Of a stretch of DNA of 64,000 nucleotides, positions 59,297-64,000 are shown one piece after another (positions within the stretch are counted from its first letter, which is position 1; each line of letters opens with the position of its first letter). The notes below the pieces were generated by a model, which saw nothing but the letters and a program-made list of their open reading frames with translations, was not told where the DNA came from and did not search any database. A program made the translations under genes and the position numbers. The DNA lies in assembly GCF_030816965.1 (NCBI RefSeq), contig NZ_JAUSYQ010000002.1:7244001-7308000 (forward strand), written 5' to 3'. Origin of the DNA: Streptomyces canus. Its GTDB lineage: Bacteria; Actinomycetota; Actinomycetes; Streptomycetales; Streptomycetaceae.

Positions 59297-60124
59297 TCAG
59301 TCCATCCGGCGGGGCGCCCCGAGGAGACCGGTCTCCGCGTCGGTGGGCTGGGTCATCACGTACTGCCGGTGCTTCTGTGTGCACCACAGGGCGACGTTGT
59401 CGGAGAGGGACGGCAGGGACGCGGCATCACCCTGGGGCAACCGCATGGACCTGCCGACCACTTGGGACTCCTGCGGCGAGATCCGCTGTACGCCGACGAC
59501 ATCCGCGTTGGCCAGCAGCCGCGGGGCAGTCGGGCCGAGGTAGGGGAGCAGGGTCAGCACCGACTGCCAGGGCGCCGTGGTGAGACGGCTGCGCGGCGGG
59601 CGGATGCCCAGGTCGCGGATGATGAGCACCGGGCTGGCCGGGGACGGGCCCTGCGGGGCGATCCGGCCCACCTGGTGCACCGTCACGCACTGCTGGCCGC
59701 CGCCGGCGGCCTGCGCCATCGGCGCCCACAGCTGCGGACGTGCCGTCTCCACGGCCACGCGCGCGCCGATCGCCGCCGCCCGCAGGGCGATGACCTGGGC
59801 CAGCCAGGTACCGCCCACCAGCACCATGTCCAGGCGGGTGGGGCGGCACAGTCCCAGCACCGCGGGCTGGTTGTCGGGGTCGATACCGAGGATCAGACCG
59901 TCGTCACCGACGGGCAGCGTCAGCTGCGCCAGGACGTCGGCGTCGACGAGGTGACGCTCACGCCGGGGGCCGAGCAGACCGAAGGCCTCGCGCAGACGCC
60001 GCTCGGGACCGAGCCGGGCGGGCTCGGGGGAGCGGGGCAGATGCCCGGGACGCTGTCCGGGAAAGCCCGGAGTCGACGATCCGAAGCCGGAGCGCCCTGA
60101 GGAACGGACGGTGGGAGCGGACAT
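59297..60124 (-). CDS. ESX-locus protein of unknown function
   Basis: 275 residues. The first about 45 residues are Pro/Arg/Gly-rich and disordered. The rest is a soluble alpha/beta-looking domain with LILGIDPDNQPAVLGLCRPT, DMVLVGGTWLAQVIALRAAA and VLIIRDLGIRPP, suggestive of a Rossmann-like fold without a P-loop. The C-terminal WCTQKHRQYVMTQPT may be a useful marker. No membrane segment. I do not recognise a family. The start overlaps the eccE stop by one base, so it is translated with EccE and likely interacts with it on the cytoplasmic side of the secretion apparatus. Confidence 0.75.
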   Translation of the reverse strand: MSAPTVRSSGRSGFGSSTPGFPGQRPGHLPRSPEPARLGPERRLREAFGLLGPRRERHLVDADVLAQLTLPVGDDGLILGIDPDNQPAVLGLCRPTRLDMVLVGGTWLAQVIALRAAAIGARVAVETARPQLWAPMAQAAGGGQQCVTVHQVGRIAPQGPSPASPVLIIRDLGIRPPRSRLTTAPWQSVLTLLPYLGPTAPRLLANADVVGVQRISPQESQVVGRSMRLPQGDAASLPSLSDNVALWCTQKHRQYVMTQPTDAETGLLGAPRRMD

Positions 60125-61449
60125 CAGCGGGTACCTCCCAGCGGCAGGGTGGCCAGAACTCCGGGCAGCTGCTCACGGTCGAGCCGGACCAGACCGACCT
60201 TGAACGCGGACGCGGCCCGCTCCAGGTGCTGGGCCGCCTCGCCCAGTTCGTTCTCACCGCGGCCGGTCAGACGCACGTGCCCGGACAGGGCGAGGACCTT
60301 GCCCCGGCGCCTGCTGATGGTGAGCGAGAAGGTGCTGGCCAGCGTGGGCGCGGAAGTCAGCGCGCCGATCAGCCGGGGGAACGCCGGACCGCTGCCGCCG
60401 AACTGCGGCCACCGGGAGATCCAGTACGTGGTGTGGAGCCGGTCGTCGCAGCGCCAGGTACGGGTGCTCTCGGCCGTACGGCGGCCCGAGCGGCTCCCGT
60501 CGAGCGCGGCACCGCCGGTCGTGGCCATCGGGTTGACGCAGCTGGAGGTCGCGATGGCGCCGCAGATGTCCGACTCGCTCAGCACCTTGGCCTGCATGCC
60601 GACTCCCATGAGACGGCTGGCCAGCTGGTCGGCGACCCGCAGCAGCGCCCGCCGGGCCCCCTGCATACCGCCACCGCGGGCTTCCACGGCCTCGGGGCAC
60701 AGCTCCGGGTCGAACTTGAGCGCGACCCAGGTGATGCGCAGCCCCGGTGTCATGCTCTGGGCCTGCAGTGGCCCGTAGGAGCGGACCGCCATGGCCTGCG
60801 GAGGCAGATGCGGGGCGGGCGCGGGCTGGGTGTGCTGGACGACCTGGACCGAGGCGAGCCGGATGTCGTCCACCTCCAGCAGGCCCTGCAGCAGATCGAG
60901 GGGGATGTCCCCGGTGCCGTAGGACGGACGCAGGGGGGTGTCGGCGGCCTGCACCTGCACCAGCGCGGTGAGGAAGGTGCCGTCGCCGAGCATGCCGACC
61001 TCACGCTGCTCGCGATCCTGGAAGCTGTAGGTGCGCAGCGCCGGGTCGCACTCGACGGCCGGGGCGAAGCCGGGGTCGGTGCCGGGGGGCACGGGTTCGG
61101 CGTTGCGCTTGCGGCGGTCGCGGAGCGCGCGGGCGGTGCTGAACCACTCGGGCAGCGGACGCCCACGCCGGCGCAGCAGTCCGGCCAGGACCAGCGGTAC
61201 GGCCAGCACGATGCCGACGGTGAGACCGATGGGGCGCAGCAGCCAGCCGATCAGCAGGACCGCGGCGGCCAGTTCGAAGCCGACCAGGTGCTGGACGCGG
61301 ATGGGGCCGATGCTGCCGGGGCGCCTGGCGAGCGACGGCGAGGCCGGACTCGGGCGCGTGGACGGCTGTGCCGGTTCCGGCCCCGGCCCCTGGTTCTCCT
61401 GGGTACGACGGCTGCCGTTACGGCGCCGGGACCTGGTCGCAGTGCTCAT
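60124..61449 (-). CDS. eccE: Type VII secretion protein EccE
   Basis: 441 residues from the ATG at 61449; a longer frame to 61506 is possible. An Arg-rich N-terminus of about 60 residues leads to two adjacent membrane helices (FELAAAVLLIGWLL and LTVGIVLAVPLVLAGLL), then a cytoplasmic domain. This is the EccE topology. The membrane complex of ESX systems contains EccB, EccC, EccD and EccE. The stop overlaps the downstream gene by one base, and it is divergent from eccB. Confidence 0.85.
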   Translation of the reverse strand: MSTATRSRRRNGSRRTQENQGPGPEPAQPSTRPSPASPSLARRPGSIGPIRVQHLVGFELAAAVLLIGWLLRPIGLTVGIVLAVPLVLAGLLRRRGRPLPEWFSTARALRDRRKRNAEPVPPGTDPGFAPAVECDPALRTYSFQDREQREVGMLGDGTFLTALVQVQAADTPLRPSYGTGDIPLDLLQGLLEVDDIRLASVQVVQHTQPAPAPHLPPQAMAVRSYGPLQAQSMTPGLRITWVALKFDPELCPEAVEARGGGMQGARRALLRVADQLASRLMGVGMQAKVLSESDICGAIATSSCVNPMATTGGAALDGSRSGRRTAESTRTWRCDDRLHTTYWISRWPQFGGSGPAFPRLIGALTSAPTLASTFSLTISRRRGKVLALSGHVRLTGRGENELGEAAQHLERAASAFKVGLVRLDREQLPGVLATLPLGGTR

Positions 61450-61644
61450 CCCCCGGTACAACCCCTTTGCATTGTCTGGCCGCGACTTGAGCTGGCGGCG
61501 GATCACCGTACCCCGTACCGTACGGTGCGATCGTCACACGGCATAGTAGAGGCCCCTGCAGGAGCAAACGCCACGGACTACCGGGCGGCCCTGGGGAGTT
61601 CCGCATTCGGCAGCAAAGCGAAATAACGGGGAGTTGACCCATCG

Positions 61645-63219
61645 ATGGCGACACGTCGGGATGAGCTGAACGCTTACTCCTTCGCGCGCAGGCGCACGGT
61701 GGCGGCGTTTCTTCAGCCGTCACCGCACGGTTCGGAAGAGGCGGCACCGCGGCCCCTCAAGACCGTCCTGCCGAGTCTCGGTGTGGCGGCGCTGGTCCTC
61801 ATCGGATTCGGCGCCTGGGGCATGCTCAGCCCGACCGCTCCGAAGGGCTGGGACCAACAGGGCAAGAACATCCTCGTCGGCAGCGAGTCGACGACGCGCT
61901 ATGTACTGGTGAAGACCAAGGGCGAGAACAAGCTCAGCCTGCACCCGGTCCTCAACCTGGCGTCCGCCAAGCTGCTGCTGAACGGCGAGAACCCCCAGGT
62001 CATGAAGATCAAGGAGTCGGTGCTCGACAACAGCAAGTACCCGATGGGCGCGACCGTGGGGATTCCGTTCGCGCCGGACCGGTTGCCGTCGGCTTCGGAC
62101 GCGGAGAAGGCCAAGGTCTGGGCGCTGTGCGAGGCGCCGGGCTCGGACGGGCAACCGGTGCGCGCGACGTACGTGCTGGACCAGGGCGACTACGACGACC
62201 TGCTGCACAAGGGGAAGAAGGAGCTGAACCAGCGGGAGGCCCTGTACGTCGAGGGCCCCGCCGCGTCCGGCGACACCAGTGGTCCGCGGTACATGGTCAC
62301 CAGGGACGGGCAGGCCTACCTGCTGGGCGGTGTGGGCTGGAGGCTCCGGGGGGAGGAGTCGATGCAGACGCTGGAACGCGCGGTGTTCGGAGCCGCGACA
62401 CCGCAGAAGGTCAGCGCGGACTTCATCAAGACGCTGCATGTCGCGGGCGACCTCGACTTCCCCGACCTGGGCGGGGACGTGGGATCGGTGGCGCACGTCG
62501 AGGGCCTCGATCCCAACTACTCCAAGGTGGGCCTGATCCTCGAGGCCGATGGTTCCATCGGCGGCAAGAAGCAGCAGTACATCGTGCTGAAGGACAAGGT
62601 CCAGGCCGTGTCGGACTTCACGGCGCAGATGTGGCTGCACAGCACCTGGGTGGACGGCGCGTACGGCTCCCAGAAGCCGGCACCGGTGGAGGTCAGGTTC
62701 AACGACGTCCAGCCGTCGGGCGGCGAGTGGATGAGCGAGAAGAACTGGCCCGAGGAGCCGGTGACCCCTGCCAACACGCACTGGGAGAAGGGCGGGAACA
62801 AGGTCGCGTGCAGCATCTGGCACGGCGGCAAGGACGACCCGCGGACCGGCCAGGACCAGATGACCGTCTGGACCGGCCAGGACTACCCGAAGGACGTCTC
62901 CCAGAGCGGTTCGAGCACCTACGTCTCGCCCGGCAGCGGCCTCCTGTTCAAGCGACTCACGGGTGCCGACGCCGGTGGCGGCAGCACCTTCCTCGTCACC
63001 GACACCGGCCTGCGCTACTCGGTCCCCGCACGCAACGACAGCTCGGTCACCGGCGGCGAGAAGGCCGACAACAACACCCAGCAGCAGACCAACACCGCCC
63101 AGGTCAGGCTCGGTTACGGCAAGATCAAGCCGGTCGCGGTGCCGGCCGCGTGGGCCGATCTGCTGGCGGCGGGGCCGGAGCTCAGCAGTGGCAACGCGGA
63201 GCAGGCGCAGGGGTCGTAG
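61645..63219 (+). CDS. eccB: Type VII secretion protein EccB
   Basis: 524 residues. The cytoplasmic N-terminus ATRRDELNAYSFARRRTVAA is an EccB hallmark (mycobacterial EccB proteins begin with a very similar RDQL/VQ...RR run). A single membrane helix (VLPSLGVAALVLIGFGAWGM) follows near residues 41-61. The large extracytoplasmic domain has repeated beta segments and a PAWADLLAAGPELSSG end. GGGGAG precedes the ATG. It forms the periplasm-facing part of the ESX core complex. It points towards the WXG100 genes. Confidence 0.92.
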   Translation: MATRRDELNAYSFARRRTVAAFLQPSPHGSEEAAPRPLKTVLPSLGVAALVLIGFGAWGMLSPTAPKGWDQQGKNILVGSESTTRYVLVKTKGENKLSLHPVLNLASAKLLLNGENPQVMKIKESVLDNSKYPMGATVGIPFAPDRLPSASDAEKAKVWALCEAPGSDGQPVRATYVLDQGDYDDLLHKGKKELNQREALYVEGPAASGDTSGPRYMVTRDGQAYLLGGVGWRLRGEESMQTLERAVFGAATPQKVSADFIKTLHVAGDLDFPDLGGDVGSVAHVEGLDPNYSKVGLILEADGSIGGKKQQYIVLKDKVQAVSDFTAQMWLHSTWVDGAYGSQKPAPVEVRFNDVQPSGGEWMSEKNWPEEPVTPANTHWEKGGNKVACSIWHGGKDDPRTGQDQMTVWTGQDYPKDVSQSGSSTYVSPGSGLLFKRLTGADAGGGSTFLVTDTGLRYSVPARNDSSVTGGEKADNNTQQQTNTAQVRLGYGKIKPVAVPAAWADLLAAGPELSSGNAEQAQGS

Positions 63220-63534
63220 GGCAGGCGTCCGCACCGCAACGAGGGCTCTCCTCCAGGCTGTTGGGGCTGGGGGAGGGTCCTCGTGGTGTCTTCCTCGGTC
63301 GCCTTCGTTGGCTGCTTTGTTGGCCGCGCGCGTCGCGCGCGCATAGCAAACAACTTGTGAAAAAGGTGAGTTGAGTTCATCGCGATCTTGCTACAGAACT
63401 CTTCGGATGTTCGTTCTGTCGGCGGATGCGTCTAGAGTGGTGCCAGACCAGACTGGCTACGCCTGCGGCCCCTCGGCGGCGGTGTGCCGCGTGCGGGTCT
63501 ACTCAGAACTCCTACGTCTCATGGGGGACACAAC
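63220..63534 (+). promoter_or_regulatory. 315-bp region upstream of the WXG100 genes
   Basis: No gene. It holds an alternating CG palindrome (63325-63341, CGCGCGCG-T-CGCGCGCG) that can form a hairpin and may end eccB transcription. It also holds a candidate promoter for the esx pair: TTCGTT (63410-63415), 17 bp, TAGAGT (63433-63438). Both are pattern matches only. Confidence 0.4.
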
Positions 63535-63855
63535 ATGGCTGGACAGCAGTTCACCATGACCGAGGAGGAGATGGTCGCGTTCAGCGGCAAGATCTCCTCG
63601 GTCAACTCCTCGATCCAGGGCGAAATCTCCCGCCTGCAGACCGTGATCGACACGATCACGGGCGGCTGGAAGGGCTCGGCGGCCACCGCGTACAACAACC
63701 TGCAGTCGCAGGTGAACCAGGATGCCAACAAGATCAACCAGATCTTGAACGACATCAAGGAAGCGATCGACCAGAGCACCAAGGCCTACGCGGCTTCGGA
63801 AGAGGAGCAGCGCGCGTCCATCCAGAACATCGCGGCCTCGTCCCCCTTCGGATGA
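63535..63855 (+). CDS. esxB: WXG100 secretion substrate (EsxB/CFP-10-like)
   Basis: 106 residues from the ATG at 63535, after GGGGGA; a longer frame exists but lacks the family start. Two helices flank the turn GGWKGSAAT (Trp45-Gly47). YAASEEEQ near the C-terminus fits the YxxxD/E secretion signal found on the CFP-10-like partner of the heterodimer. It would be secreted as a complex with the next gene product through the ESX channel. The name follows mycobacterial order; esxA/esxB naming in Streptomyces could be the reverse. Confidence 0.88.
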   Translation: MAGQQFTMTEEEMVAFSGKISSVNSSIQGEISRLQTVIDTITGGWKGSAATAYNNLQSQVNQDANKINQILNDIKEAIDQSTKAYAASEEEQRASIQNIAASSPFG

Positions 63856-63922
63856 TCGGACCCGTGCGCCGCGGCGCACGTCCGTGACCGACCATCCACA
63901 CATCCGAGGAGACATAGAAGAG

Positions 63923-64000
63923 ATGTCCGGGCAGATTCTTGTAAATTTCGCCACGATCTCCCAGGCCGCGCAGGACGTCCGCAGCACTGCGGGCAAGATC
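63923..64000 (+). CDS. esxA: Second WXG100 protein, N-terminal part (EsxA-like)
   Basis: Only 26 residues are in the window: SGQILVNFATISQAAQDVRS then TAGKI. The opening resembles ESAT-6 family members, and the gene follows the first WXG100 gene by 67 bp with GAGGAGA and AGAAGAG near the start. It is cut by the right edge. Identity as the heterodimer partner is inferred from position and this short match. Confidence 0.78.
   Translation, partial: MSGQILVNFATISQAAQDVRSTAGKI

Overview
This is a high-GC actinobacterial chromosome segment, almost certainly from a Streptomyces. The signs are strong G/C bias at third codon positions, frequent GTG starts, the developmental gene bldB inside a type VII secretion (ESX) locus, a typical actinomycete rimP-nusA-ylxR-infB-rbfA-truB operon, and two interspersed repeats of a kind I recall from Streptomyces. 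No tRNA, rRNA, CRISPR array, insertion sequence or prophage was seen. All functional calls come from reading motifs, gene order and operator sequences; no database search was run.

Region 1 (1-12.4 kb) is a polyamine/GABA uptake and catabolism block. It holds the end of a PotA ATPase, permeases PotB and PotC, a FAD amine oxidoreductase, a small conserved protein, a PAP2 phosphatase, the aminotransferase GabT, a membrane-anchored P-loop ATPase, a PucR-type regulator and an aldehyde dehydrogenase. Together these could import putrescine or spermidine and carry it through GABA or aminoaldehyde to a carboxylic acid.

Region 2 (12.4-30.5 kb) is an accessory glycan-utilisation locus that reads as a complete xyloglucan system. 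Two secreted endo-enzymes (GH74, GH12) cut the polymer. A lipoprotein-dependent ABC importer without its own ATPase takes up oligosaccharides. Cytoplasmic GH42, GH95, GH31 and GH3 enzymes remove galactose, fucose, xylose and glucose. A LacI-family regulator is encoded at the right end. A 14-bp palindrome (TCGAAGCGCTTCGA) occurs perfectly three times and once imperfectly, only in the GH3/transporter intergenic region and upstream of lacI, which ties the locus into one regulon. An exported chorismate mutase is an unexpected member.

Region 3 (31-55.6 kb) is the conserved core: an acyl-CoA dehydrogenase, the MEP-pathway genes dxr and ispG flanking a site-2 protease, three GNAT acetyltransferases, proS, a degenerate antibiotic-kinase-like protein, a ferritin-like protein with a lipoprotein, the rimP-nusA-ylxR-infB-DUF503-rbfA-truB operon, and ribF. 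Between truB and ribF lies a 1289-residue protein joining a trypsin-like domain with no catalytic serine to a P-loop NTPase and a long C-terminal region. It is the most unusual protein in the window.

Region 4 (55.6-64 kb) is the left part of an ESX locus: a proline-rich EspI-like ATPase, bldB, an unknown ESX-associated protein, eccE, eccB and a WXG100 pair, the second cut by the window edge.
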